Assembly (NCBI RefSeq): GCF_003051105.1
Contig: NZ_QAOO01000004.1
Location: forward strand, 62,001 to 126,000
Reading direction: 5' to 3'
Source: Nitrosomonas nitrosa
Lineage (GTDB): Bacteria > Pseudomonadota > Gammaproteobacteria > Burkholderiales > Nitrosomonadaceae
DNA length: 64,000 nt
Each line of letters opens with the position of its first letter. Position 1 is the stretch's first letter. The notes beneath the pieces were generated by a model. That model saw only the letters and a list, made by a program, of their open reading frames with translations. It was not told the DNA's origin and made no database searches. Position numbers and translations under genes: made by a program. Of this stretch, positions 48,765-57,812 are shown piece by piece.

Positions 48765-49139
48765 TCAATGACTTGAGGGCCGCCCTACAGCTTCAAAAAT
48801 TTTAGTCCCAGGGTAATAGGTTATTCCCCAGTTGGCTAGAGCCTGAAGTACAGGTTTGAGATCTTCTCCCTTTTTTGTCAATACATATTCATAACGAACC
48901 GGTTTTTGTTGATAGGTCTGTTGAGTAATAAGTCCAGCAGCTTCAATTTTCTTTAACCTGTCCGCCAATATGTTGGTGGCAATTCTTTCTGGGGATTTCA
49001 AGAATTCTTGAAAGCGTTTTTTACCCAGCAGCAGATCGCGGATCACTAACAAAGTCCATTTGTCACCGAGGAGATCAAGTGAGCACGAGATCGGGCAATT
49101 TGATCGCTCAAAAATCAGTTTATCCAGTTCCTCAGCCAT
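48765..49139 (-). CDS. HxlR-family transcriptional regulator
   Basis: HxlR proteins are small winged-helix regulators, often responding to quinones, aldehydes or disulfide stress. The signature CPISCSLDLLGDKWTLLVIRDLLLGKKRF is present near residue 16 (shown here only in part: CSLDLLGDKWTLLV). The recognition region has RIATNILADRL. A cysteine near residue 16 is at the position used for redox sensing in some members. It is divergent from a GST-like gene across 171 bp with repeated GATACT motifs and an ACTTG/CAAGT palindrome. The region is AT-rich. Confidence 0.93.
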   Translation of the reverse strand: MAEELDKLIFERSNCPISCSLDLLGDKWTLLVIRDLLLGKKRFQEFLKSPERIATNILADRLKKIEAAGLITQQTYQQKPVRYEYVLTKKGEDLKPVLQALANWGITYYPGTKIFEAVGRPSSH

Positions 49140-49191
49140 ACGTTAGTTTTTATTGAGAAATAAAAGGGGAGCATGCTCACTTACATTGAGT

Positions 49192-49234
49192 GATACTGAT
49201 ACTTGTAATTTATAGATACTTGCATAATACAAGT
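49192..49234. promoter_or_regulatory. Candidate HxlR operator in the divergent spacer
   Basis: GATACT occurs at 49192-49197, 49198-49203 and 49215-49220. ACTTG (49218-49222) and CAAGT (49230-49234) form a 5-bp inverted repeat with a seven-base spacer. ACTTGTA at 49201-49207 is also complementary to TACAAGT at 49228-49234. HxlR-type operators are imperfect palindromes of this TACT...AGT kind. Binding is inferred only. Confidence 0.4.
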
Positions 49235-49310
49235 GTACAATATTTAACCGATTGGATTATACAATCGATCGATTAGCCAATTAATAAAGATGATGTTGAG
49301 GATCAACTGC

Positions 49311-50012
49311 ATGCTAAAACTTTACCAATTCGAACGTACTTGGGGAATCCCGAACTTGAGCCCATTCTGCTGCAAAATAGAAACCTATTTGCGAATGGCT
49401 GATATTCAACACGAAACCAAGTCGGCTTTTCCTTTCGATGCGCCCAAAGGTAAGTTACCCTATATTGAAGATCAGCGTGAAGCAATAGCTGATTCTCGTT
49501 TTATCATTAGTTATCTAAAATCAACCTACGAAAACCTGGATAAAAACTTAACTGAAGCAGAATTGGCGTTATCCGTTGCCATACAGCGCTTACTTGATGA
49601 ACATCTGTTCTGGGTCATGCTTTATTCACGTTGGCAATACACCGATGAAAATTGGCAAATCAATAAAAAAGCAATTTTTGGTCGGTTACCCCCCATTATC
49701 CGGCATATTGTTGCCAGTAGTTGGCGTCCAAAAATCATACGGCAGATATATGGTCACGGCACCGGCAGGCATCAAGCAGAAGAAATTTTTGCATTAGGCA
49801 ATCAAGATATCGAAGCGGTATCGGCTATTCTTGGAACTAAACGATATTTTCTAGGAGATCGCCCCACCACATTAGATGCATGTGCTTTTGGTCACTTAAT
49901 CAATATCATAGGCTGCCCAATTGAATCCCCGATTAAAGAATTCAGTTTGTCAAAAAAGAATTTGGTTGATTATGTCGACAACATTAAAGCGGAATTCTAT
50001 CCAGATCTATAG
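49311..50012 (+). CDS. Glutathione S-transferase family protein (Fax/metaxin-like)
   Basis: The N-terminal thioredoxin-like domain (about 1-80) reads LYQFERTWGIPNLSPFCCKIETYL with KGKLPYIE and IADSRFII, the glutathione-site layout. The C-terminal helical domain ends with the family-like TLDACAFGHLINI. This arrangement matches the failed-axon-connections/metaxin branch of GSTs. The frame starts at 49290, but the ATG at 49311 has GAGG nine bases upstream. It is divergent from the HxlR gene and markedly AT-rich (18 G/C in the 60 bases from 49501), which suggests acquisition with its regulator. Likely role: detoxification. Confidence 0.85.
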   Translation: MLKLYQFERTWGIPNLSPFCCKIETYLRMADIQHETKSAFPFDAPKGKLPYIEDQREAIADSRFIISYLKSTYENLDKNLTEAELALSVAIQRLLDEHLFWVMLYSRWQYTDENWQINKKAIFGRLPPIIRHIVASSWRPKIIRQIYGHGTGRHQAEEIFALGNQDIEAVSAILGTKRYFLGDRPTTLDACAFGHLINIIGCPIESPIKEFSLSKKNLVDYVDNIKAEFYPDL

Positions 50013-50063
50013 GGTAATCCAACCAAAAAGCGTGATCTTTAAGGGTGCTGATTTTACTGGAAA

Positions 50064-50438
50064 TCAGCATCGACCTTTCTTGGCCTGTCCCGGAGGGCAG
50101 TGATAGCCTGGGTGGCCACCACTGGGATAGCCATATCCAAAGCGCGGATCCATGGCGGGTGCACCATAATAAGGAACAGCCGGTGGAGCCGTATAATACC
50201 GTCCGCCCCCATAGGGTGCAGCATGACGGTGACCATGATCCGTCGTGGCCGCAGTTCCGGCTGCCGCACCCAGCGCGCCGCCAACAATTGCGCCTTGGCG
50301 GCCGCCGATTTCATTGCCAATCGCTGCGCCAGCCGCACCACCTAATGCTCCACCGATTGCTGCATCCAGTGTTGAATTATCTGCATTAGCCTGCAATGAC
50401 ATCAGTGCAAGCATCCATAAAGCGTATTTAATTTTCAT
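50064..50438 (-). CDS. Glycine-zipper (YMGG-like) exported protein
   Basis: A signal peptide (about 1-19, ending ANA) is followed by a glycine-zipper region with GGALGGAAGAAIGNEIGG and GGALGAAAGTA. A low-complexity Gly/Pro/Tyr/His tail and a C-terminal CPPGQAKKGRC with two cysteines complete the protein. Such proteins are usually envelope-associated; the function is unknown. GGGG before the ATG gives a ribosome site. It is tail-to-tail with the GST-like gene. Confidence 0.85.
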   Translation of the reverse strand: MKIKYALWMLALMSLQANADNSTLDAAIGGALGGAAGAAIGNEIGGRQGAIVGGALGAAAGTAATTDHGHRHAAPYGGGRYYTAPPAVPYYGAPAMDPRFGYGYPSGGHPGYHCPPGQAKKGRC

Positions 50439-50753
50439 AGTGTTATCCCCCTAGCAAAGTAACCGTATGAGTGTTTATTAACGTTATCTATCATCATAAC
50501 TTTAGAAGCTATAACCACTTTTCCCATCACGGCTAGTTTAAACGAATGCGCTATCAGTCGACAGTTACGTCTGTTTAAAATCCTACAACGTTACCGCTTG
50601 GCTTCACTGCTGTAAAAGATTCTGTATTTTGAGCATAGCGATACTTAACTGAACCAATGATGAATAACCAGTATAGTCAAACTACGACAGTAGCTTGATG
50701 AAACGGGTACCTTCCCACTACCGAAGTAAATAGGTCTCATCGTAGCAGCGACA
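50439..50753. other. Gene-free 315 bp spacer
   Basis: No convincing frame, RNA gene or repeat was found between the glycine-zipper gene and the acetyltransferase gene. A short CTACGA/TCGTAG inverted repeat lies near its right end (about 50680-50745). It presumably includes the promoter of the glycine-zipper gene and the 3' end of the pat transcript. Confidence 0.5.
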
Positions 50754-53432
50754 TCAAAGCCGCTTCATAATCCATTTAATCGAAGCATCTTCCTCGCTGG
50801 TACTCACCTCAAAACCCAGACGACGCACCAGTTCCAACATAGAGCGGTTGGTGGCCAGCACCTCACCCTGCATGAGCTTGATGCCTCTCGCACGCGCCGC
50901 ATCGAACAAGCAATTCATGAGCTTGTTACCGATCCCTTTCTTTTGCCATTCATCGGCCACGACCAGGGCAAACTCACACGTTTGGCCATCATGACTGGCC
51001 ACATAACGGCAAACCCCCAATTCTTTCTCATGCCCGTCCTCTTCCAGCACGGCAATCAAAGCCATTTCACGGTCATAGTCGATTTGTGTGAAACGCACAA
51101 GCATAGGCAGCGAAAGCTCCTGCAATGTATCCATGAAACGAAAATATTTAGATTCTGCCGATAAGTCTCGCACGAATGCCTGCTCGATCTCGGCATCTTC
51201 AGGTCGTATGGGACGAATGGTCAGATCGGTACCGTCCGGCATTTGCCAATGCGTGATCAAGTGGACCGGATAAGGGTGTATCGCCATATGCGCATAGCGA
51301 TCGACAGAGGGCGGCAGGTAATTAACCACCATCCGCGCATCTACCGCGCACGCTCCGTTTTCATCCACGATCAATGGGTTGATATCCATCTCCTTGATCC
51401 AAGGAAGTTCACACACCATTTCTGACACACGCATCAATACGCTTTCCAGCGCAACCATGTGGATAGGTGGCAGATTACGGAATGCGGTCAGAAGTTTTGC
51501 AATTCGCGTTCGTTGAATCATATCTTTCACCAGAAAACGATTGAGCGGCGGGAGAGCAACCGCACGGTCACCTAGCACTTCGACCAGCACACCGCCCGCA
51601 CCAAACGTAATGACGGGCCCAAATACCGGATCGCTGGTAACGCCGACCATCAATTCCCGCCCATTGGGTTTGATAATCATCGGTTCAACAACCACCCCAT
51701 CTATCCGTGCATTGGGGCTGTTCTTCTGAATCGACTGAATGATTTCATGGTAGGCCGACCGGACTGCCTGTGCATTACCCAGATTGAGCCGTATCCCGCC
51801 AGCATCCGATTTATGCGATATATCGGGCGAATTGATTTTCATAGCAACCGGCAAACCCAACTCTTCGGCAAGCAATAATGCTTCATTCGGAGAGCGCGCC
51901 ACCATCGTTTTGGCGATCGGTATATGAAAAGCAGCCAATATCGCTTTCGACTCCATTTCGTTTAAAGTTTTACGATGCTCGGCCAACGCACCCTCGATCA
52001 ACAAACGCGCCCCTTCCACATCGGGTGAGCTATAGCGCGAAATCGGACCCGGTGTCTGCATTAGCAGTTTCTGATTCTGGTAGTAAGCCGATATAAACGA
52101 GAACACTTCAACAGCGGGTTCAGGCGTGCGAAAGTTTGGTATTTTTGCTTGGTTAAAAGCTTGCCTGCTTTCAGCGACTTGTGCTTCGCCCATCCAGCAG
52201 GCGATGAGCGGCTTGTCAAATTTTGCCGCCACCTCGATCACGGTGCGCGCTACTTCCGATGGCCGGGTCATTGCTTGCGGCGTCAGAATCACGAGCGCAC
52301 CATCCACTCCTTCATCCTGCAGGCAGTGCGTAACAGCATGACGGTAACGATCTGCTGTCGCATCGCCGATGATATCCAAGGGATTGCCATGTGACCAGGT
52401 CACCGGCAATCCCGCGTTCAAGTCGGATAGCGTCTGCTCGGACAACGTGGCAAGTGCAACACCCAAATCTACCGCCCGATCGCTTGCCATAACGCCAGGC
52501 CCACCCCCATTGGTCACGATTGCCAATCGGTTGCCACTTGGGCGAAAATTTGTTGAAAGCGCCTGCGCAGCAGAAAATAGCTGCACGATGGTATTGACCC
52601 GCACAACCCCAGCACGCTGCAACGCCGCATCGAATACGTCATCCGCGCCTACCAGCGCACCGGTATGAGAAAAAACGGCTTTTGAGCCCGCTTCGTGACG
52701 ACCTGCCTTGACCACAAAAATGGGTTTGATCCTCGCCGCTGCGCGTAATGCGCTCATAAAACCACGTGCGCGCTGGACACCTTCGATATACAGCAAGATG
52801 CTCTCTGTATGCAAATCGGATGCAAGATAGTCGAGTATTTCCCCGAAATCCATACCAGCCGCCGTACCCATTGAGATGATGCTAGAAAAGCCGATATCAT
52901 TCGGTCGCGCCCAGTCCATAATCGCCGTACAGAATGCGCCCGATTGTGAGACCAGAGCCAACCCGCCCGCTTTTGCACCGCCTTTGCTGAAGGTCGCATT
53001 CAATCCCACTCGTGGGCAAAGAATGCCGAGACAATTCGGACCAATCAACCGCATGTTATAGCGCTGCGCGTTTTCAATCACGGCACGTTCAAGCGCCACT
53101 CCCTGCGGCCCGATCTCTCTAAAACCCGCTGAGAGTACCAAAGCAAACCGGACGCCTCGCTTGCCGCAAGACTCGATGATATCCGGCACGGTCGCTGCGC
53201 GGGTTATGATGACAGCGAGATCGACAGATTCATCAATCTGCTCGATACTCGCGTATGCGCGCCGCCCCTGGATTTCATTGTGGTTAGGATTGACGGCATA
53301 AAGCCTGCCCTGAAAACCACTTCCCAGCATGTTTTTGTATACGATTTCTCCGACCGAATCTATCCGGCTGCTTGCGCCGATGACTGCCACGGACTTGGGA
53401 GAAAAAAGGGGACTTAGGTAATGTCTGTTCAT
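50754..53432 (-). CDS. Pat/PatZ-type protein lysine acetyltransferase (acyl-CoA synthetase-like + GNAT)
   Basis: Pat enzymes acetylate the active lysine of acetyl-CoA synthetase and other proteins. The 892 residues have a CoA-binding domain (SVAVIGASSR near 15), succinyl-CoA-ligase-like domains (SQSGAFCTAI near 163), an ATP-grasp-like subdomain (PVAMKINSPDISHKS), and a C-terminal GNAT domain from about 735 (EWQKKGIGNKL). His256 in SHTGA is the position of the phospho-His in active NDP-forming acyl-CoA synthetases, which known Pat proteins are reported to lack. It is divergent from the permease and two genes from a deacetylase-like gene. Confidence 0.92.
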   Translation of the reverse strand: MNRHYLSPLFSPKSVAVIGASSRIDSVGEIVYKNMLGSGFQGRLYAVNPNHNEIQGRRAYASIEQIDESVDLAVIITRAATVPDIIESCGKRGVRFALVLSAGFREIGPQGVALERAVIENAQRYNMRLIGPNCLGILCPRVGLNATFSKGGAKAGGLALVSQSGAFCTAIMDWARPNDIGFSSIISMGTAAGMDFGEILDYLASDLHTESILLYIEGVQRARGFMSALRAAARIKPIFVVKAGRHEAGSKAVFSHTGALVGADDVFDAALQRAGVVRVNTIVQLFSAAQALSTNFRPSGNRLAIVTNGGGPGVMASDRAVDLGVALATLSEQTLSDLNAGLPVTWSHGNPLDIIGDATADRYRHAVTHCLQDEGVDGALVILTPQAMTRPSEVARTVIEVAAKFDKPLIACWMGEAQVAESRQAFNQAKIPNFRTPEPAVEVFSFISAYYQNQKLLMQTPGPISRYSSPDVEGARLLIEGALAEHRKTLNEMESKAILAAFHIPIAKTMVARSPNEALLLAEELGLPVAMKINSPDISHKSDAGGIRLNLGNAQAVRSAYHEIIQSIQKNSPNARIDGVVVEPMIIKPNGRELMVGVTSDPVFGPVITFGAGGVLVEVLGDRAVALPPLNRFLVKDMIQRTRIAKLLTAFRNLPPIHMVALESVLMRVSEMVCELPWIKEMDINPLIVDENGACAVDARMVVNYLPPSVDRYAHMAIHPYPVHLITHWQMPDGTDLTIRPIRPEDAEIEQAFVRDLSAESKYFRFMDTLQELSLPMLVRFTQIDYDREMALIAVLEEDGHEKELGVCRYVASHDGQTCEFALVVADEWQKKGIGNKLMNCLFDAARARGIKLMQGEVLATNRSMLELVRRLGFEVSTSEEDASIKWIMKRL

Positions 53433-53644
53433 CGATCTTTCTATTTTTGTTTATATTGCAATGACGAGAGCATAGAAAGGTTTCCAGAAAAATCGCGCTG
53501 TGCGCGTCTTATTTCATGTATTAGCGCTTATTTCATACTATCTCCCTGCCTATTTCATCCTTATGGTAGCACTATTTCTAGTACACTATCTCCCACTGAA
53601 TTCAAAGCCATTACAGATTAACATTAAGTTGAAGGGGGAAATCC

Positions 53645-55216
53645 ATGATCTTCTGGCGCGTGAAATCGCTAGACGCTATTCTCGCCACAGCCGAAAAGAA
53701 AAGTCTTGATCGTTCTCTCGGTGTATGGCAGCTCACACTCCTGGGCGTAGGCGCCATCATCGGAACCGGTATTTTCGTATTGACTGCTGAAGCGGCACAA
53801 AAAGCAGGACCAGGCATGATGATTGCTTTTATCATTGCCGGCTTTGTTTGCGCGGTAGCAGCGCTGTGCTATTCCGAACTTTCTTCGATGGTGCCGGTAT
53901 CCGGTTCGGCTTATACCTACTCCTATGCCGTACTCGGTGAATTTATCGCTTGGATGGTCGGCTGGGCATTGATTCTTGAATACTCCGTTGCAGCTGGGGC
54001 TGTCGCTGTAGGATGGTCCGGCTATTTCGTGGGTTTACTGAGCAATTCCCTTGGCATAGAAATCCCTTTTGCACTTGCGAATGGGCCATTCTCTGGCGGT
54101 ATCATCAATTTACCTGCCGTTGCTATCTGCGTATTGATTGTCGGTCTTCTAGTCATCGGCACACGGGAAAGTGCGGCATTCAATGCCGTGCTGGTAGTAG
54201 TCAAGATCGCCGCTCTAACCCTTTTTATCGCACTGGCATTTCCTGTCGCCAACATGGAGAATTTTCAGCCATTTTTACCACTGGGCACATCGGGTGTAGT
54301 GGCCGCTGCCGCATCGATCTTTTTCGCGTATGTCGGCTTTGACGCTGTTTCGACCGCTGCGGAAGAAACCAAAGATCCACAACGCAATATCCCCCTCGCG
54401 CTCATCGGCTCATTGGGAATATGCACGTTATTCTATCTCGTCGTCTCGGCGGGTGCGGTGGGAGCAGTTGGCGCACAACCGTTGATGGATGCTGCAGGAA
54501 AAGGACTGCAGCCCGGCTCGCTAGCACTCGCTGAGCAATGCCAATCACTCGCTGCTGTCGGACAACAACCCATCGTCTGCTCACGGGAAGCGTTGGCACA
54601 TGTTCTACGGGAAATTGGTTGGGAAAAAGTGGGTAACCTACTCGGTCTTGCCGCTTTTCTGGCATTACCTTCCGTCATTCTGATGATGCTATTTGGTCAG
54701 ACGCGTATCTTTTTCGTCATGTCTCGCGACGGGTTGTTGCCAGAAGTGCTGAGCCGCATCCACGCCCGTTTCAAAACACCGCATATCGTCACGATGGTGA
54801 CCGGTGTCGGTGTAACTTTTGCTGCAGCTTTCCTGCCGGTCGGGAAGTTAGCAGATATCTCCAACTCCGGCACTTTGTTTGCCTTTATGGTCGTGGCACT
54901 CGCCGTCATGATACTTCGCGTCAGGGATAAAAACCGCCAACGTCCCTTTCGCACACCTGCCATTTGGTTAGTTGGACCACTGGCTGTAGGTGGTTGCATC
55001 ACGCTCTTTCTGTTTCTGCCTACGGATGCCAAGCTGGTCTTTCCGATTTGGACCGGGATCGGTTTGATAGTCTATTTTCTGTATGGTTACCGGAAAAGCC
55101 ATGTCGCATTGGGTATCGATACCCCCTCGGGAGGCGAAAACCTCATCGAGCCGATCCGGCCACTCGCAGATTACCATAAAGATACTAAGCATAAAAAGAT
55201 TGAGGTCGATCAATAA
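53645..55216 (+). CDS. APC-superfamily amino acid permease
   Basis: This inner-membrane transporter belongs to the cationic-amino-acid (YfnA/CAT-like) branch of the APC superfamily. The first helix carries GVGAIIGTGIFVLT, the substrate-binding unwound motif. A later FFAYVGFDAVSTAAEETKDP segment corresponds to helix 6. About 12 helices can be counted across 523 residues. A strong ribosome site (GGGGG, six bases before the ATG) supports the start. It lies between a Pat-type acetyltransferase and a deacetylase-family gene; the deacetylase gene follows in 40 bp. Confidence 0.93.
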   Translation: MIFWRVKSLDAILATAEKKSLDRSLGVWQLTLLGVGAIIGTGIFVLTAEAAQKAGPGMMIAFIIAGFVCAVAALCYSELSSMVPVSGSAYTYSYAVLGEFIAWMVGWALILEYSVAAGAVAVGWSGYFVGLLSNSLGIEIPFALANGPFSGGIINLPAVAICVLIVGLLVIGTRESAAFNAVLVVVKIAALTLFIALAFPVANMENFQPFLPLGTSGVVAAAASIFFAYVGFDAVSTAAEETKDPQRNIPLALIGSLGICTLFYLVVSAGAVGAVGAQPLMDAAGKGLQPGSLALAEQCQSLAAVGQQPIVCSREALAHVLREIGWEKVGNLLGLAAFLALPSVILMMLFGQTRIFFVMSRDGLLPEVLSRIHARFKTPHIVTMVTGVGVTFAAAFLPVGKLADISNSGTLFAFMVVALAVMILRVRDKNRQRPFRTPAIWLVGPLAVGGCITLFLFLPTDAKLVFPIWTGIGLIVYFLYGYRKSHVALGIDTPSGGENLIEPIRPLADYHKDTKHKKIEVDQ

Positions 55217-55256
55217 TGGATTGGTGAGTAATGTATTCTGCTGAAGGGAGAAAGTC

Positions 55257-56180
55257 ATGTACACCGCCTATATCACCCATCCCGCCTGCCTTGAACACAA
55301 TATGGGATATGAACACCCAGAATCACCCGAGCGGCTGCGTGCGATCGAAGATCAATTGATCGCTTCAGGCATCTTGCCGCTCTTGCAGCAGCATGAAGCG
55401 CCACGCGCAACCCATGAACAACTCACGCGTGTACATACAGAAGATTATCTTCGCACGCTTGAAGCCGTCGCACCCCAACGTGGCTTGATCAGCCTCGATG
55501 CCGATACTTTCATGAATCCCTTCACGCTGGAGGCGGCATACCGGGCGGCTGGCGCGCTGGTGCTCGCCACCGATCTCGTCATGACCGAAAAAGTGGAAAA
55601 TGCTTTTTGCAATATCCGGCCGCCTGGGCATCATGCCACACGTGATCAGGCCATGGGTTTCTGTTTTTTCAACAATGTCGCGGTCGGAGCAGCCCATGCC
55701 ATGGCACAACATGGTTTAAAGCGGGTCGCGATCGTGGATTTCGATGTTCACCACGGCAATGGCACCGAAGCTATTTTCAAGCATGATTCACACGTCTTGC
55801 TGTGCTCAACTTTTCAGCACCCTTTTTATCCCTACTGCGGAGCAGACAGCAGCAGCGAGCATATTATCAACGTACCCCTTGTTGCGCACGCTGATGGTCA
55901 AGCATTTCGTGCCGCGATCACCGATCGCTGGCTACCAGCATTGGCAGCCTTCCAGCCAGAAATGATCTTTATTTCCGCCGGATTTGATGCCCACCGCGAA
56001 GACGACATGGCTTACCTGAATCTAACCGAATCGGACTATAGCTGGGTCACCGAGCAGATCCAAACAATTGCCAAACGATACGCTAAGAAGCGGATCGTAT
56101 CGGCATTGGAAGGGGGTTACGCACTGCACGCGCTTGGCAGGAGCGCGGCTGCGCATATCAAGGTTTTGTGTGGATTGTAG
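55257..56180 (+). CDS. Histone-deacetylase-family protein (AcuC/acetylpolyamine amidohydrolase-like)
   Basis: These zinc enzymes remove acetyl groups from lysines, polyamines or related amides. The active-site residues are all present: the tandem His in RPPGHHA, zinc ligands Asp and His in VDFDVHHGNGT and Asp in SAGFDAH, and the catalytic Tyr in EGGYALHAL. Length 307 is typical. GAAGGGAGA precedes the ATG. Close to a Pat-like gene, it may reverse lysine acetylation (as AcuC does for acetyl-CoA synthetase in Bacillus); the substrate is not fixed by sequence. Confidence 0.93.
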   Translation: MYTAYITHPACLEHNMGYEHPESPERLRAIEDQLIASGILPLLQQHEAPRATHEQLTRVHTEDYLRTLEAVAPQRGLISLDADTFMNPFTLEAAYRAAGALVLATDLVMTEKVENAFCNIRPPGHHATRDQAMGFCFFNNVAVGAAHAMAQHGLKRVAIVDFDVHHGNGTEAIFKHDSHVLLCSTFQHPFYPYCGADSSSEHIINVPLVAHADGQAFRAAITDRWLPALAAFQPEMIFISAGFDAHREDDMAYLNLTESDYSWVTEQIQTIAKRYAKKRIVSALEGGYALHALGRSAAAHIKVLCGL

Positions 56181-56705
56181 TTATTTTTGGTGATTATGAA
56201 TATTGGGCACTTTCACACCCTCGAAATACTGCGCCGTTTCATTGGATACCGCCTCACTCACCGTTTTTGCAAGCTTTTGCAACGCGTCCTGTAACAGCTT
56301 CACCCCTTCTTCATCAGTTGCAGCCGCCCTCGCTTCGGCCGTACGTAACTCCCATTCCGAAAGGGCGAGCTGCAAAGTCAGTTGTGTCTGTGTATAGAGC
56401 TGCCACGCTTTCTGCCAATTGAAAAATGCATTAGCAGCCGCGACTAGCGCGATCAGCCAGGCAAGGATGGAAGCCACTTTCGCTTGCCACTCAGCAGGCG
56501 ATAGCTGTGTAATAAAGGGCAAGCTAATGCTCAGGAACAGCAAAATAAAGCCGCTAGCGCGGAAAGCCATCCGACGGCTCGGCGCGCGCTTCTGGTAAAA
56601 ATCAATGTACCAAAGCACACTACCCGATGTGGCAGCATCCTTAAAAAAACGCTGTTCTTGTAACGCGGAAAGAAAGGCTTCTACTTTGGGTAATGAATTT
56701 GTCAT
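56181..56705 (-). CDS. SLATT/DUF4231-like two-helix membrane protein
   Basis: The 174-residue protein has two close membrane helices (about 60-78 and 86-104), flanked by cytosolic helical regions. An RAPSRRMAFRASGF segment precedes the first helix, and a C-terminal helix carries charged residues. This layout fits the SLATT superfamily (DUF4231), small membrane proteins thought to act as pores or effectors in nucleotide-signal or conflict systems. The frame is open to a TTG at 56735; the ATG at 56705 is preferred, with AGGAG 12 bases upstream. The stop abuts the deacetylase stop (convergent). Confidence 0.78.
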   Translation of the reverse strand: MTNSLPKVEAFLSALQEQRFFKDAATSGSVLWYIDFYQKRAPSRRMAFRASGFILLFLSISLPFITQLSPAEWQAKVASILAWLIALVAAANAFFNWQKAWQLYTQTQLTLQLALSEWELRTAEARAAATDEEGVKLLQDALQKLAKTVSEAVSNETAQYFEGVKVPNIHNHQK

Positions 56706-56738
56706 CGTTAGATTAAACTCCTGATACCTCTTCAAGTA

Positions 56739-57707
56739 TTAAGGTGATAGCGGGAAAAGACGCTTAGGCACCCACCAAAGAAAAACGACCATACCCAACA
56801 ATTCGACCAGCGATTGAAAAACAATCACCACTGCCACCCAATCGAAAGGATGTGGCAAAGCAAGCGCAAGCGGCAATACGACGAACGAATTCCGGGTACC
56901 CAAGCTGAACGCCAGGGTTCTACCCTGCATCTGTGTAAGCGCAAACCAATGCGTTAGAACACGCGCTATCACACCCGCGACGAACAAAAAGGCAACGAAT
57001 AGCGGTAGCAGCCAACCGAGAAAAGATGTTGCCCCAACAATGACACTTACCTGGGTAGCCGCAACCAAAAAAATAACAATGGCAAGCAGTGGCACTGGCA
57101 ACCAGGCTAGCCCATGCAACAAACCACGCCGCTCTTGACTACCTCCCACCCATTTCTCCGTCAGATAGGCAGCCAGCAATGGCAGCAGGATCAGGCCGAT
57201 AAATGCTATAAGCATAGCATCTTGCGCTAAGGTAACGACAAGCTCTGCACCCAAAAACACCCATAGATAAACGGGTAACAGCACGATCTGCAATAGCAAG
57301 CTGATGGGGGTAAACGCAATTGCCTGCCGGGTATCGCCACCACTTAGATGTGTGAATGTGATAAACCAGTCGGTACAGGGAACAAGCAAAACCAGCAGCA
57401 TGCCTAAGCGGATGGCGGGTTCAGCGGGCGCCAGCAACATCAGTCCCCCTACGACAAAAGGCAATAATATGAAATTACCTACGACAGCCGCCGCTAAAAA
57501 ATGCGTGTTGATAAATGCCTCACGAGAATGCGTAAGCGGGATCTGGGCAAACGTTGCATACAGTAACACCCCTAGAACGGGCCAAAGCAGGGCATCCAGA
57601 AGTGGCACCCCATGGGAAAATAAAGCGCCTATCACCATACCGCAAACCAACGCTGCCAGGTAGATGATGACTTGGAATTGCTCAAGGGATTGACGTGTGA
57701 TGAGCAT
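56739..57707 (-). CDS. Bile-acid:sodium symporter / ACR3-like membrane transporter
   Basis: About ten membrane helices are visible in 322 residues. The VPCTDWFITFTHLSGGDT segment and the later SLGTRNSFVVLPLALALPH helix match the BASS/ACR3 fold. ACR3 members export arsenite, while BASS members take up organic acids; no arsenic regulator or reductase lies nearby, so the substrate is open. It lies 33 bp upstream of the SLATT-like gene on the same strand. Confidence 0.85.
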   Translation of the reverse strand: MLITRQSLEQFQVIIYLAALVCGMVIGALFSHGVPLLDALLWPVLGVLLYATFAQIPLTHSREAFINTHFLAAAVVGNFILLPFVVGGLMLLAPAEPAIRLGMLLVLLVPCTDWFITFTHLSGGDTRQAIAFTPISLLLQIVLLPVYLWVFLGAELVVTLAQDAMLIAFIGLILLPLLAAYLTEKWVGGSQERRGLLHGLAWLPVPLLAIVIFLVAATQVSVIVGATSFLGWLLPLFVAFLFVAGVIARVLTHWFALTQMQGRTLAFSLGTRNSFVVLPLALALPHPFDWVAVVIVFQSLVELLGMVVFLWWVPKRLFPLSP

Positions 57708-57812
57708 AAGCGCAACAATGAAGATACCGTGTGAAAGCTTTCATCATAAAGGTGATGCGACTTTTACGTTATTTCTGATATTTCCCAAAATAACCAGCTT
57801 GCTTTCAAGTTA

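Noticed and set aside
53500..53709. A 69-codon frame with a hydrophobic N-terminus before the amino acid permease
   Set aside because: It overlaps the permease start, which has a strong ribosome site at 53645, and has no clear ribosome site of its own.
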